Below, piece by piece: positions 7,913 to 19,227 of a stretch of DNA of 64,000 nt. A program made the translations under genes and the position numbers. The stretch spans positions 1 through 64,000 of the forward strand of contig JAUIAH010000018.1 in assembly GCA_030425385.1 (NCBI GenBank), in the 5' to 3' direction. Position 1 is the stretch's first letter; every line of letters begins with the position of its first letter. The notes under the pieces are model-generated. The model did not search any database. It was not told where the DNA came from and worked only from the letters and a program-made list of their open reading frames with translations. The stretch is from Verrucomicrobiia bacterium (GTDB taxonomy: Bacteria > Verrucomicrobiota > Verrucomicrobiia > Verrucomicrobiales > DEV007).

Positions 7913-10415
7913 CAATTCTGAGATAAGTGTAGGGATCCTCCGGGATCTCACGCAGATAGACTTGGACACGTTCGAGGCCGCCTGGTAGCACGGTGTCAGG
8001 CACCTCGCGGTAATGGGACTCAGGCACGTCCTGCCATTGTTCGAGATTGTGGGAACGCTGCAAGACATAGCGGATCTCAGGAGCAGAAGCCCAGCGTTCG
8101 AACTCCAGTCCTGGGCACGCGGTCGCATCGAGGATGCCGCGCACTTTCCAGGATTCAGGCTCGTGGGGATCACGATTGAAGGCAAATTCGACGAGACCGT
8201 TGAGGCCATCGCGATCCGTATCCTCACGAAGGAAGGCGTCGGCGTCGACGGCGATCTGCCGTTGCGCCATCCACTGGGCCACCGTTCGCGGACCGGAGAC
8301 GAGGCTCACGCGTTCTTGCATGGATTCGCCAAAGAGATAGTGCGCATCTTCCAGAATACGTACGCGGACCGTCTCAATCTCCTCACTGAGGTTCGCCGTC
8401 GGGAGGGGAGTGATGGTGAGGGGAATGACGGCTTGCGCCACTGAGAAACTAACACTGCCACTCAAGCGTTCGTAATCCAGGCCAGCGATGGCGCTGCCAC
8501 TGAACTGGAGTTTGACTGTCAGGGGCGCGTTCATGGGGCCACTCCGTCGGAGATGGAGGAGGGCAGGGGACAGGCCATTGACGAAGGCTACCGGCTGCAC
8601 CCGCTCCAGCCAGACACGGCTGGGAAGATCCATGATCGTGAGCTGCACGTGGTCCTGGGTGTCCGCCACGGACCAGGCGTCCCCTGCCGTGAGATTGAGC
8701 TGTACGGTCTCATTCGTTTCCCGTTGGTCGTCCGCCAATGGCTGCACGGTCAGAGCGATCGCCTTCTCATCAATGGCAAATGTGACCGTGCTAGGAAGGG
8801 CGGCGTAGTCGATGCCCATGGTGGCGGTGCCGCTCCAGGAGATGGGAACGGTGAGGGGATTGGCAGCGGACCCGCGCCGACGTAGCGTGATGGTCGCTGG
8901 GGTCAAGTCTTCTTCGGACGCAGAGCCTGTCACAGCCACAAAGAGCGTCGTCATCGGAACGATAGGGCCCGTTTCCAGGGCGCCCATGTCCCAGAGGTCA
9001 TCGACGGATTGTCGGACCTGCTCTGGCAGATGGACAACTAGGTCATCCTGGCCTTGGGCTGTGATGACCAAGGCGTTGCCCTGGCGCCTGACATGCTGAG
9101 CAAGCGTCTCGCCAGGGGTCGAGGGTAGGAGGCCGCGCAGATCGATGACGTCCTCAAACGGATCGAAGTCTGTGAGGGTGATGTCACCGCTGGCGGTGGC
9201 CATGAGAAAGCGATCGCCTCCACGGGCACCTGCGAGCTGATCTCCGGCTCTGGCGATGAACCAGTCATCGAGAGCAGAGCCATGAAAGACATTCGCGCGT
9301 TCGGAACTGACAAAGAGGCGAGATTTTTCCCAGTCCGGAGGGCGTTCTGATGAGGATTTGCTCGTGGGCGCCTCAAACTCTCCGCTTCCCGCCATGGTCG
9401 AGGCATCGTGGACCACTGGCATGATATCGGGTCGATTGCTCTGTGGAAGTCCCCAGGCCTCCCAGAGCGTGTCGGCATCCGCGACGGTGAGGCGGAGGGT
9501 CGTCGTGACGGGATCATGATCGGGATCCTCATCCTCAAGGCGAACCGGAATGCTCGCCGACATGGCAGTGGATCCCCGATGATGGAGTAGCACCCGCCCT
9601 GCGAGCACATCGGCTTGGGTGAAAGAACGCCTGTCAAAGACGCCACGAATCCCTAGCACTTCCACTTCGAAGTCGCTTGGAAGGGTGGTGATCGTGTATC
9701 GGAGCTCGCTCGGATGCGAATCCCCATCGATGGCCTGCACCATCGGCACGGCGGCACCACCGATGGGCACGCTCACCCGATACTCCTGTGCCAGCTTGGG
9801 TGCGGCATCGCCGAGCGCCGGGTGCGTGCCTGAACGATACTCAGCAAGATTGGAGAGACCATCGCCATCGAGATCGCTGTTCGCATCGGCGAGATTCGCT
9901 TGCGTCCCATACTTCTCTTCCCACCAATCGGGCAAGCCGTCGCCATCCGCATCCGGCAGATCACCTTCTAGGATGAGATCCAGTCGGCGAAAGAGCGCCC
10001 GATCTTCGGAGGACGCGAGGAAGGTGAAACCGTCAGGATCTGCCAGCCGAACGGATTGTCCATTGATGGTGATCGCCGTGTTTTTAAAGGGAATGGCATC
10101 TTCGTGAGGCCGTGCCAATCCCGGCTCGACCCCGCCAATGGTTCCTGGCACGACGAGATGGTTGGGAATGCGAATCGCGTAAGACATGGTGCCGCCTTTG
10201 AGAGCCCCCAAGGCCGTCGATTGTGTGAACGTGGTGTACTGTGAGGGCCCTAACGGATCCACCTGCCATTGCAGTTCACCTGAAGTGACGAGGTATTCCT
10301 CGCCGCCTCCGAGGTGGAGCACCTTGCCAAAGAAGACAATGTCAGGCTCTGGTAATACGGCGTGCGCGCTGACCAAGGTCGCGAGAAAGAGAGCGAGAAT
10401 GGGTTTCATGAACAT
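7893..10415 (-). CDS. Secreted multidomain protein: TSP3, cadherin/CSPG-like, RTX-like and two Calx-beta domains
   Basis: An 840-residue exported protein (signal peptide to about residue 19; the ATG at 10409 is an alternative start). In order I see TSP3/EF-like repeats at about 153-190 (DADGDGLPDWWEEKYG, DLDGDGLSNLAEY), a CSPG/cadherin-like stretch at about 210-312 (VLAGRVLLHHRGS, VRLEDEDPDHDP), and a degenerate RTX-like segment at about 370-430 (NVFHGSALDDWFIARAGDQL, DFDPFEDVIDLRGL). Two Calx-beta domains follow at about 490-590 and 605-705 (GSATAGIDY-like blocks TATMGIDYAALPSTV and SAIAGLDYERLSGSV). A closing module (EIRYVLQRSHNLEQWQDVP) ends the protein. These domains bind calcium and usually mediate adhesion. 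It begins three bases after the upstream stop and belongs to the five-gene export operon. Confidence 0.8.
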   Translation of the reverse strand: MFMKPILALFLATLVSAHAVLPEPDIVFFGKVLHLGGGEEYLVTSGELQWQVDPLGPSQYTTFTQSTALGALKGGTMSYAIRIPNHLVVPGTIGGVEPGLARPHEDAIPFKNTAITINGQSVRLADPDGFTFLASSEDRALFRRLDLILEGDLPDADGDGLPDWWEEKYGTQANLADANSDLDGDGLSNLAEYRSGTHPALGDAAPKLAQEYRVSVPIGGAAVPMVQAIDGDSHPSELRYTITTLPSDFEVEVLGIRGVFDRRSFTQADVLAGRVLLHHRGSTAMSASIPVRLEDEDPDHDPVTTTLRLTVADADTLWEAWGLPQSNRPDIMPVVHDASTMAGSGEFEAPTSKSSSERPPDWEKSRLFVSSERANVFHGSALDDWFIARAGDQLAGARGGDRFLMATASGDITLTDFDPFEDVIDLRGLLPSTPGETLAQHVRRQGNALVITAQGQDDLVVHLPEQVRQSVDDLWDMGALETGPIVPMTTLFVAVTGSASEEDLTPATITLRRRGSAANPLTVPISWSGTATMGIDYAALPSTVTFAIDEKAIALTVQPLADDQRETNETVQLNLTAGDAWSVADTQDHVQLTIMDLPSRVWLERVQPVAFVNGLSPALLHLRRSGPMNAPLTVKLQFSGSAIAGLDYERLSGSVSFSVAQAVIPLTITPLPTANLSEEIETVRVRILEDAHYLFGESMQERVSLVSGPRTVAQWMAQRQIAVDADAFLREDTDRDGLNGLVEFAFNRDPHEPESWKVRGILDATACPGLEFERWASAPEIRYVLQRSHNLEQWQDVPESHYREVPDTVLPGGLERVQVYLREIPEDPYTYLRIDVRTQP

Positions 10416-10418
10416 CTA

Positions 10419-11261
10419 TCAGTTGCCGAGTGAAGGGAGCGCGAGGCGGTAGGCCATGGAGCCGCCGCGGATTTCCAAGGTGGCGAGATCAGAGGGAGCC
10501 GGCCACTCGAGCCGCTGCCGCGATCGTGTGCGGAGTGGCAGCGAGGTGTCGGTGACGTTGGTGGTGAGCGTGATAGGCAAGGTGCCATTGGCCCGAGCAT
10601 CGATCCGCACGGTGTTGCCCAGGGACACCGTGAGATCGAGTGGGCCTTGGAAATCTGTCCCTTCCTGACACCACACCCAATAGGCTTCCCCTCGACGAAC
10701 CACATCGGTTGGCGAGACGGCTTTCCAAGCATTGTTGACGAGGCGAAAGACCTTCAAGTCGTCATGGGCTCGCGAGCCATCAAAGAAGCGCGCAAAGGTG
10801 GGCGGCGCGAGGGGGTCGACCTCGAATCCCTTCAAGTTAAACGAAGGGGCCAGCCAGGCGTGGCGTTGGAAAGAAGCCGTTCCCGTGATGGTGAGGGTCG
10901 TTGGGGCCGACGCCTTGATCAGGAGGGCGCGATGCGCTTGCACGCGCTTGAGCGTGTTGAGGAAGGCGGCCGGATGGGAGTTCGGGTGCCAGACGAGCCA
11001 GTCCGACGGCTTGTTAGGAATGGCCGCAGGATCCGTCAGGGACGCCACCTTGGCCCGCGACGGCAGCCATAGCGCCACCTGATCGATCGGCAACGCGCCA
11101 AAGAGGGCGTCTGGATCCTGGAGATCCGGCTCAAGCTCAAGATAAACGGCATTCCACCCCGCCGCGAGAGGCACCAGCTGCTCCTCGGCAACTGCCGCGA
11201 GAGACGCGACGGCAAGGCAACAGGAGATGATGAAGCAATTGAAAGAACAACGTGAACGCAT
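10419..11261 (-). CDS. Secreted protein of unknown function, first gene of export operon
   Basis: A 280-residue protein with a signal peptide (CFIISCCLAVASLAAVAEE). The mature part begins with LAAGWNAVYLELEP, a motif seen at the start of beta-rich verrucomicrobial secreted domains. It continues with alternating beta-strand blocks (ALLIKASAPTTLTITGTAS, GEAYWVWCQEGTDFQGPLDL) and ends with a short domain (GTLPITLTTNVTD...LEIRGGSMAYRLALPSLGN). I recognise no catalytic motif. It is the first gene of the minus-strand operon that continues with the Calx-beta protein three bases later. The AT-rich stretch at about 11280-11340 just upstream is where its promoter should lie, though I could not define boxes with confidence. 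Confidence 0.65.
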   Translation of the reverse strand: MRSRCSFNCFIISCCLAVASLAAVAEEQLVPLAAGWNAVYLELEPDLQDPDALFGALPIDQVALWLPSRAKVASLTDPAAIPNKPSDWLVWHPNSHPAAFLNTLKRVQAHRALLIKASAPTTLTITGTASFQRHAWLAPSFNLKGFEVDPLAPPTFARFFDGSRAHDDLKVFRLVNNAWKAVSPTDVVRRGEAYWVWCQEGTDFQGPLDLTVSLGNTVRIDARANGTLPITLTTNVTDTSLPLRTRSRQRLEWPAPSDLATLEIRGGSMAYRLALPSLGN

Positions 11262-11385
11262 GATTCCGAAGGGACCATGCCAGATTACCCGTATATGTTA
11301 CGATAAATATTGAAATTACATTAATTTAATAGTTGAGAAGTGCGTCGCATCCGTGGGACGCCGGTAGTTAGGCGTACGGCTACAA

Positions 11386-11418
11386 GAAAGGGCGAGCCCG
11401 GAGTGGACTCGCCCTTTC
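11386..11418 (-). terminator. Intrinsic terminator downstream of groEL
   Basis: Arms GAAAGGGCGAG (11386-11396) and CTCGCCCTTTC (11408-11418) pair perfectly over 11 bases with an 11-base loop. Read on the minus strand, the hairpin follows the groEL stop by about 40 bases and is followed by a pyrimidine-rich tail, as expected for a rho-independent terminator. Confidence 0.8.
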
Positions 11419-11458
11419 GCGAATGAGTTGGTGCTCGTGTGAGAGCTGTGAAGCGGGC

Positions 11459-13099
<1,641 letters not shown>

Positions 13100-13139
13100 T
13101 TAAAGAATAGTAGTTGGGTTAGTCTTGTGTGTGATTGAG

Positions 13140-13430
13140 TTAGGAAACGATGGCGAGGATATCGCTTTCGTTAATGATGAGGTGTTCTTCCCCATCGAGC
13201 TTGATGTCGGTGCCGCCATACTTGCTGATGAGGACGGTGTCATCGACCTTGACGGAGAACTCGACGATTTCGCCGTCGTCATTCTTGCCCGTGCCGAGAG
13301 CCACCACTTTCGCTTCTTGGGGCTTCTCTTTGGCAGTGTCAGGGATGATGATGCCTCCGGAAGCGACTTCTTCTGCTTCGATGCGCTTCACCAGCACTCG
13401 TTGCCCGAGAGGTTGGATGTTACTAGCCAT
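13140..13430 (-). CDS. groS: Co-chaperonin GroES (10 kDa)
   Basis: A 96-residue GroES, full length. It caps the GroEL ring and closes the folding chamber. Visible features are the N-terminal [21 protein letters not shown] strand leading into the mobile loop ([18 protein letters not shown]), the conserved GTGKNDDGE turn, and the C-terminal [18 protein letters not shown]. It is the first gene of a groES-groEL unit. The 146 bases between it and dnaK contain the dnaK terminator, so groES must have its own promoter in about 13431-13520. No CIRCE-like inverted repeat is present there. Confidence 0.98.
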   Translation of the reverse strand: MASNIQPLGQRVLVKRIEAEEVASGGIIIPDTAKEKPQEAKVVALGTGKNDDGEIVEFSVKVDDTVLISKYGGTDIKLDGEEHLIINESDILAIVS

Positions 13431-13524
13431 AGGTTAATACGGATTAGGTTGGTTTGTGTTTTAGGTTTATTGTGGTGATTCTCCCGGCCAGGGTGTGATC
13501 GTGCTAGGCTGGGAAAGGGGGAAG

Positions 13525-13556
13525 GGCGGAGAGAGCTTCACCATGCTCTCCCCGCC
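13525..13556 (-). terminator. Intrinsic terminator downstream of dnaK
   Basis: Plus-strand arms GGCGGAGAGAGC (13525-13536) and GCTCTCCCCGCC (13545-13556) form a 12-base stem in the minus-strand RNA with one G-U pair and an eight-base loop. It lies about 20 bases after the dnaK stop and is followed on the minus strand by a pyrimidine-rich tail (CTTCCCCCTTTCCC). Confidence 0.75.
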
Positions 13557-13576
13557 ACTGTTGGTTGATCGTTCGG

Positions 13577-15556
13577 TTACTTGTCGTCCACGACTTCGAA
13601 GTCGGCATCGACCACCTTGCCCTTGGCTTGCTTGGGCTCGGCACTCTCGTCGCCACCTTCCGCGGGTGGTGGCCCGTCAGGACCGCCTTGTTGGGCTGCG
13701 GCAGCCGCAGCCGCGGCAGCAGCGGCGGGATCCATGCCCTCACCGCCTTGCCCCTGATAGAGGTGTTCGGCGATGCCTTGAATGGCCGTTTGCAGGGCCT
13801 CCGTCTTGGCTTGGATCGCGTCAAGGTCGTCGCCTGTCATGACTTCTTTCAGAGCCGCGATGGCATCTTCCACCGGCTTCTTCTTGTCATCGGGAACCTT
13901 GTCGCCGTGTTCACTGAGTTGTTTCTCCGTCTGATAGACGAGGTTCTCTGCGAGGTTGCGTGCTTCGACAGCGTCTTTGGCCTTCTTGTCCGTCTCGGCG
14001 TGCTCTTCGGCGTCCCGTTTGGCGCGTTCGATCTCGTCTTCGGTCAGGCCGCTTGAGCCTGTGATAGAGATCTTCTGCTCCTTACCGGTACCTTTGTCCT
14101 GGGCCGAGACGTGGAGAATGCCGTTGGCATCAATGTCAAAGGTGACCTCGATCTGAGGCACGCCTCGTGGTGCTAACGGAATCCCATCAAGACGAAAGGT
14201 TCCCAGGCTCTTATTATCGCGCGCCATGGGGCGCTCGCCTTGCAAGACATTGATCTCCACAGACGGTTGATTGTCCGAATAGGTGGAGAAGGTCTGGGAC
14301 GCCTTCTTTGGAATGGTCGTATTGCGCGGGATCATGGCCGTGGCCACGCCTCCGGCAGTCTCGATCGCGAGGGTCAAGGGAGTGACGTCTAGCAAGAGCA
14401 CGTCTTTGACATCGCCCTGGAGGACGCCGCCTTGGATGGCCGCTCCAATGGCAACCACTTCGTCAGGATTGACGCCTTTGTGAGGATCTTTGCCGGCGAG
14501 TTCTTTCGCCGTCTCGACGACTTTGGGCATGCGGGTCATGCCGCCCACGAGAACGAGTTCATCGATCTCAGAGGCACTGAGCTTGGCTTCCTTCAGGCAG
14601 TCGCGCACTGGCGTGGCGGTGCGTTGGAAGAGGCTGTCACACATTTGCTCGAGCTTGGCTCGGCTGAGTGATTTCTGGATGTGCTTGGGCCCGGTGGCAT
14701 CTGCCGTGATGAAGGGAAGGTTGATCTCGTAGCTTTGAGCCGAGGAGAGGGCGATCTTCGCTTTCTCGGCTTCTTCCTTGATCCGCTGGAGGGCGTCGGG
14801 TTGGCTGCTGAGATCAATGCCAGTGTCCTGGTTGAACTCAGCCACGACCCAATCGATGATTGCATTGTCCCAATCATCTCCGCCTAACTGCGTGTCACCA
14901 TCTGTGGCGAGCACTTCGAAAACGCCATCGCCAATTTCCAAGACAGAGATGTCAAACGTGCCACCGCCCAGGTCATAGACGGCGATCTTCTGATCATTCT
15001 TCTTATCGAGGCCATAGGCGAGGGAGGCTGCCGTGGGCTCATTGATGATGCGCTTCACCTCAAGACCAGCAATTTCGCCAGCGGCCTTGGTCGCGTTCCG
15101 CTGAGAGTCATTGAAATACGCGGGAACGGTGATGACAGCTTCCGTGATGGTTTCTCCGAGCTTGGCCTCAGCGTCTGCTTTCAATTTGCCCAAGATCATC
15201 GAGGAGATTTCCTGAGGGCTGTAGACCTTCTCTTCGCCATTCACCTCGACCTTGATGTGGGCATCTCCGTTAGAGGCCTCCACAATTTCGTAGGGGACGC
15301 GCTTATCGTCTTCTGTGAGTTCCGAGAACTTGCGACCCATGAGACGCTTGGCAGAGAAGACCGTGTTCCTGGAGTTGGTGATGGCTTGACGCTTGGCGGC
15401 CTGACCGACGAGGCGCTCGCCGTTCTTGGCGAATGCCACGACGGATGGCGTGGTGCGGGCGCCCTCCGAGTTTTCTAAAACCGCGGGTTCACCACCCTCC
15501 ATGACTGCCATGCAGGAGTTGGTGGTCCCGAGGTCGATTCCTAAAATTTTACCCAT
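13577..15556 (-). CDS. dnaK: Chaperone protein DnaK (Hsp70)
   Basis: A 659-residue DnaK. The N-terminal ATPase domain starts [20 protein letters not shown] and contains the phosphate-binding loop [19 protein letters not shown] and [11 protein letters not shown]. The substrate-binding domain follows ([32 protein letters not shown]), then the helical lid. The C-terminus is an alanine-rich linker (an unbroken Ala run near 613-625), a Gly/Pro-rich stretch, and the typical [10 protein letters not shown] end, longer than in E. coli. It acts with DnaJ and GrpE, neither of which is in the window. A good Shine-Dalgarno sequence precedes the ATG. The roughly 240 bases between it and the divergent dehydrogenase gene must hold both promoters. 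Confidence 0.99.
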   Translation of the reverse strand: MGKILGIDLGTTNSCMAVMEGGEPAVLENSEGARTTPSVVAFAKNGERLVGQAAKRQAITNSRNTVFSAKRLMGRKFSELTEDDKRVPYEIVEASNGDAHIKVEVNGEEKVYSPQEISSMILGKLKADAEAKLGETITEAVITVPAYFNDSQRNATKAAGEIAGLEVKRIINEPTAASLAYGLDKKNDQKIAVYDLGGGTFDISVLEIGDGVFEVLATDGDTQLGGDDWDNAIIDWVVAEFNQDTGIDLSSQPDALQRIKEEAEKAKIALSSAQSYEINLPFITADATGPKHIQKSLSRAKLEQMCDSLFQRTATPVRDCLKEAKLSASEIDELVLVGGMTRMPKVVETAKELAGKDPHKGVNPDEVVAIGAAIQGGVLQGDVKDVLLLDVTPLTLAIETAGGVATAMIPRNTTIPKKASQTFSTYSDNQPSVEINVLQGERPMARDNKSLGTFRLDGIPLAPRGVPQIEVTFDIDANGILHVSAQDKGTGKEQKISITGSSGLTEDEIERAKRDAEEHAETDKKAKDAVEARNLAENLVYQTEKQLSEHGDKVPDDKKKPVEDAIAALKEVMTGDDLDAIQAKTEALQTAIQGIAEHLYQGQGGEGMDPAAAAAAAAAAAQQGGPDGPPPAEGGDESAEPKQAKGKVVDADFEVVDDK

Positions 15557-15565
15557 AGTGGTTTG

Positions 15566-15570
15566 CTCCT
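15566..15570 (-). promoter_or_regulatory. Ribosome binding site of dnaK
   Basis: AGGAG on the minus strand lies nine bases before the dnaK ATG at 15556. It is one of the few clear Shine-Dalgarno sequences here: groES and groEL have none that I can see. Confidence 0.8.
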
Positions 15571-15798
15571 TTCGTAGTGGTTGAGTGTTTATTCGTCTGC
15601 AGATCCTCCAAGCAATGCCGGTGCCAGACGCAATATTTATTCATAAGTCATTTATAATGAATGCATTGGGAAATATGCGATCACTGCGAAATGAGAATCA
15701 ACGGCGACAGATGGTGCCATTGTGACGCTGGGCCAATGTGGCATCGTGCCAAGACGGCGCTGGTCAGACGGGGCTAGATTGCCCAATCTAAGAGCGGC

Positions 15799-18618
15799 AT
15801 GCGATTTCTCCTTCTTACCGTCGTGATCTGGAGCGCTCTCGAGAAGGGGACGGCCCAGGAGTCCAAACCGCTCAGTCCGAAAGATTCTCTGGCCTCGATG
15901 GCCGTGGATCCTGGTTTCCGAGTCGAGTTGATGGCGGCGGAGCCTTTGGTAATGGATCCCGTGGCGATCGATTGGGGCATGGATGGGAAATTGTGGGTCG
16001 TGGAAATGGCGGATTACCCCTATGGGATCGATGGAAAGGGAAAGGCTGGCGGGCGCGTGCGGTATCTCACTGATCGCGACGGCGACGGCGTTCTCGACAC
16101 CTCCACGCTCTTTCTCGATGGGCTATCCTACCCCACGAGCGTGATGGCCTATGGAAAGGGCGTCTTCATCACGGCTTCGCCTGATTTGCTCTATGCGGAG
16201 GATACGGATGGGGATGGGCATGCCGATGTCCAGGAAGTGTGGTTCACCGGGTTCATGGAGGGCAATCAGCAGTTGCGACTGAATGGGCTCCGTTGGGGAC
16301 TGGACAACTGGATCCACGCGGCGAGTGGGGGCCACCATGCAGGCTTCGGGGCTGACAACCACATTGAGAACCGCCGGACAGGTGAAGAGATCTTGTTAGG
16401 CAGTGGCGACCTGCGATTTGATCCCCTCACGGGGACGCTGGAACGCCTGGCCGGTCCCTCACAGTTTGGTCGGGTGCGGGATGACTGGGACCACTGGTAC
16501 GGCGTGCAGAATAGTTATCCACTCTGGCATTATGTGCTCCAAGAAAGCGATCTCACTCGCAACCCGCACGTGCCAGTGCCCGATGTCCGCAAGCAACTGC
16601 GGGGCCACATGCCGGCGGTATATGGAAACAAACCCTCACAGAAACGCTTTCACGGATTCGATCATGTGGGGCGCTACACTTCCGCTTGTGGTCCTAGCAT
16701 TTATCGTGACGAGTGGCTCTTTCCGAGAGACGAGAGCCTCACGCATGCGTTCACTTGCGAACCCTTCAGCAATCTTGTGCAGCATCATCTCCTCACACGT
16801 GAAGGGGTATCATTTGAAGGTGAACGCGCACCGACGGCGAGTGCGACTGATTTCATCGCCTCTGCCGATCGCTGGTGTCGCCCTGTGTGGACGCGCACGG
16901 GACCCGATGGCGCTTTGTGGGTCGTGGACATGTATCGCTACATGATCGAACACCCTGATTGGTTGCCAGAAGCAGGTAGGGAAGTGCTGAAACCGTTTTA
17001 CCGTCATGGGGAGGAGCACGGCCGGATCTATCGTGTGGTGAAGGAAGCAGGGGAAGCAGCACGATCCATTCCGGATCTATCAACGGTCTCTGTGGCGCAA
17101 CTGATAGACACCTTGGCGCATCCGAATGGTCTCATTCGCGATGCCGCTCAGCGTCGCCTGGTTGCCATGCCAGAGCCTCTTTCCGAAATAATGACGGCCT
17201 TGAACGATCTGGCGCGCACGCACAGCCGAGGTGAAGTGCGTTTGCAAGCGTGGGCAACCTTGTTAGGGATGCAATCACCGACAAAGCCTTCTGTGCGGCA
17301 AGCCCTGACCGATGCGGATGGGCGCGTGCGTGCCTGGGCGACACGCCGTGTGACCCCGGTGGAAGCGGTCTTGGCTCTGGGACGGGACACGGATGCGGAG
17401 GTGCGCCTGGCAGTGGCGTGTCGGTTAGGAGAAATGCAAACGGTTGCCGCGGCGGATGTCTTGTTGACCATGGCGCGGCGACCGGGCCTCGATGTCTACA
17501 CGCAAGCAGCGCTGGTGAGTTCGTTAGGCGCCCATGGCGAACGCTTGGTCACTCGGGTGGATCCAAGTACCGATCCTGAATGGTTGCTCCGGGCACTTCT
17601 GAGCATGGCGGCGGGAGATGCCTTTGAGAAGCGCGAAGATACCGTGGAGGCGGTCTTTCAGAAGGATGACCCGACAGTGCAATCCTTCCGATTGTTGGCA
17701 CATTGGCTAGAGCATGATCAGGAAACGCGTACGCCGGTGATGCATGCGCTGCTGGAAAAGGCCCGTCAAACGGCGAATGATGGACAGACGATGCCGGATG
17801 CGTGGTGGGTGGCGGCGCTGGGATTATTCGGGCACGTTCGTGAGGCGTGGGAAGAAGAGCGTTCCACTCTCTTGGAGGGGCTCTCGCCTCAGCGTGCCGA
17901 TGCTGTTCAGGATGCGGCCTTTGCCGGGTTGATCAGGTCCCGGCGGGCAGAGATACCTCAGCTGCTGAGTGTGCGGTGGCTTGAGCTGCCTCCGCGTCTT
18001 CGGGGGCAGGCAATCGATGCGATGTTAGGCCACTCTGAATGGCGAGTGGCTTTGTTAGATCAATTAAGGAAAGGGGTGCTGCAGCCGGGGGAATTTCGGC
18101 CCGCCCAGCGGGAGCGCTTTCTCAAGCGCCTGCCCGAGTCAGCGGACGTCTTTGCTCAGGCCACTCCGAGGGAGGCGGCCCTGAAAGCGCGCCGTGAGGC
18201 GTTGACCCTTGCCGGGGATGCGCGCGCCGGGCGAGTGCTCTTTGGGCAACATTGTGGATGGTGTCATCGTTATGGTGATGAGGGGAAGGCGGTGGGGCCC
18301 GATTTGCGAGCGTTGACGAATCGCAGTGTCGAAGCGATCTACGCCGCCATTCTCGATCCCAACCGTGCGGTTGATCCCAGCTACCATGCCTACACGGCGG
18401 AGGTGAAATCTGGAGAAGCGGTCTATGGCATCTTGGCTAAGGAAACCGCAACGACTCTTACGTTTGTGCAACTGGACGGCAATGAACGAGCGCTCTTGCG
18501 AAGTCAATTGACTCGGCTTGAAAGCACGCAGCGCTCCTTGATGCCGGAGGGGCTGGAAGCGGGCTTGAGCGATCAAGAATTGGCGGATGTGATCGCCTTC
18601 ACTCAGACATTGAAGTAA
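15799..18618 (+). CDS. PVC-type membrane-bound dehydrogenase with HEAT repeats and CxxCH haem domain
   Basis: A 939-residue exported protein (signal peptide to about residue 19, ending GTAQE). The first half (about 30-415) is the beta-propeller dehydrogenase domain typical of Planctomycetes and Verrucomicrobia (VDPGFRVELMAAEPLVMDP, LWVVEMADYPYG, DRDGDGVLDTSTLFLDGL, GPDGALWVVDMYRYMIEHP). A helical HEAT-like region follows (about 430-790). The C-terminus is a cytochrome-c-like haem domain with C819-G-W-C822-H823 (GQHCGWCHRYGDEGKAVGPDL). Such proteins are thought to be periplasmic oxidoreductases acting on carbohydrates or alcohols; the substrate here is unknown. It is divergent from dnaK and 17 bases before the DJ-1-like gene, so the two may be co-transcribed. 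Confidence 0.9.
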   Translation: MRFLLLTVVIWSALEKGTAQESKPLSPKDSLASMAVDPGFRVELMAAEPLVMDPVAIDWGMDGKLWVVEMADYPYGIDGKGKAGGRVRYLTDRDGDGVLDTSTLFLDGLSYPTSVMAYGKGVFITASPDLLYAEDTDGDGHADVQEVWFTGFMEGNQQLRLNGLRWGLDNWIHAASGGHHAGFGADNHIENRRTGEEILLGSGDLRFDPLTGTLERLAGPSQFGRVRDDWDHWYGVQNSYPLWHYVLQESDLTRNPHVPVPDVRKQLRGHMPAVYGNKPSQKRFHGFDHVGRYTSACGPSIYRDEWLFPRDESLTHAFTCEPFSNLVQHHLLTREGVSFEGERAPTASATDFIASADRWCRPVWTRTGPDGALWVVDMYRYMIEHPDWLPEAGREVLKPFYRHGEEHGRIYRVVKEAGEAARSIPDLSTVSVAQLIDTLAHPNGLIRDAAQRRLVAMPEPLSEIMTALNDLARTHSRGEVRLQAWATLLGMQSPTKPSVRQALTDADGRVRAWATRRVTPVEAVLALGRDTDAEVRLAVACRLGEMQTVAAADVLLTMARRPGLDVYTQAALVSSLGAHGERLVTRVDPSTDPEWLLRALLSMAAGDAFEKREDTVEAVFQKDDPTVQSFRLLAHWLEHDQETRTPVMHALLEKARQTANDGQTMPDAWWVAALGLFGHVREAWEEERSTLLEGLSPQRADAVQDAAFAGLIRSRRAEIPQLLSVRWLELPPRLRGQAIDAMLGHSEWRVALLDQLRKGVLQPGEFRPAQRERFLKRLPESADVFAQATPREAALKARREALTLAGDARAGRVLFGQHCGWCHRYGDEGKAVGPDLRALTNRSVEAIYAAILDPNRAVDPSYHAYTAEVKSGEAVYGILAKETATTLTFVQLDGNERALLRSQLTRLESTQRSLMPEGLEAGLSDQELADVIAFTQTLK

Positions 18619-18635
18619 CCTATATCCTGACACAC

Positions 18636-19202
18636 ATGCCGAAGATACTCATGCCTATTGGTGACGCCACGGAGGCGCTCGATACTTTCTATGCCTATTA
18701 TCGACTGCCTGAGGATGGGTATGAAGTCGTGGTGGCGGGCCCAGAAGCGCGTCTCTACCACACCGTACTCCACGAGATTCCGCCTAATCCTGATGTGCCC
18801 TGGGACATCACGCAGGAACGGCCCGGCTACCATTTGCACGCATCGATCGCCTTTGCAGATCTGGATCCTAACGATTATGCGGGAGCTTTCATTTCCGGCG
18901 GGCGTGCTCCCGAATACATTCGCTATGATGTGGATCTCTGTGCGACTGTCAGGGCGATTGCGGAAGCAGGGAAGCCGATAGCCTGTCTTTGTCATGGCAT
19001 TGAAATCCTCACCGCGGCTGACTGCATCCAGGGCAAACGCGTCACCACCGTGCCCAAGTGTGCCAAGGATGCCGAGCAGGGTGGGGCGACTTATGTCGAT
19101 GAGGATGTGGTGGAGGATGGCCTTCTCGTCACCGGTCGCGGCTATGGTCAGAATACGGAAGTAGTCAGAGCCTTCCTCGATCGGCTCCAAGCCGAGCGAT
19201 GA
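18636..19202 (+). CDS. DJ-1/PfpI family protein
   Basis: A 188-residue protein of the DJ-1/PfpI class I glutamine amidotransferase-like fold. The nucleophile elbow is visible as ACLCHGIEIL with Cys119 and His120. The acidic partner lies in the GGRAPEYIR block (Glu93), matching the Cys-Glu pair of PfpI proteases and related deglycases/chaperones. No signal peptide, so cytoplasmic. It starts 17 bases after the dehydrogenase stop. Members of this family have been described as proteases, glyoxalases, deglycases or redox chaperones; sequence alone does not decide which. Confidence 0.85.
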   Translation: MPKILMPIGDATEALDTFYAYYRLPEDGYEVVVAGPEARLYHTVLHEIPPNPDVPWDITQERPGYHLHASIAFADLDPNDYAGAFISGGRAPEYIRYDVDLCATVRAIAEAGKPIACLCHGIEILTAADCIQGKRVTTVPKCAKDAEQGGATYVDEDVVEDGLLVTGRGYGQNTEVVRAFLDRLQAER

Positions 19203-19227
19203 CCGCCGCTATTTGGATCGATCATTG

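Noticed and set aside
13431-13576. CIRCE operator (TTAGCACTC-N9-GAGTGCTAA) before groES-groEL
   Set aside because: Only a weak half-site (CTAGCACGATC, minus strand) is present; no inverted partner, and none upstream of dnaK.
15720-15760. Sigma-54-like TGGCACGATGCC upstream of dnaK (minus strand)
   Set aside because: The -24 part fits but no TTGC follows at the right distance; the match is part of a small inverted repeat.
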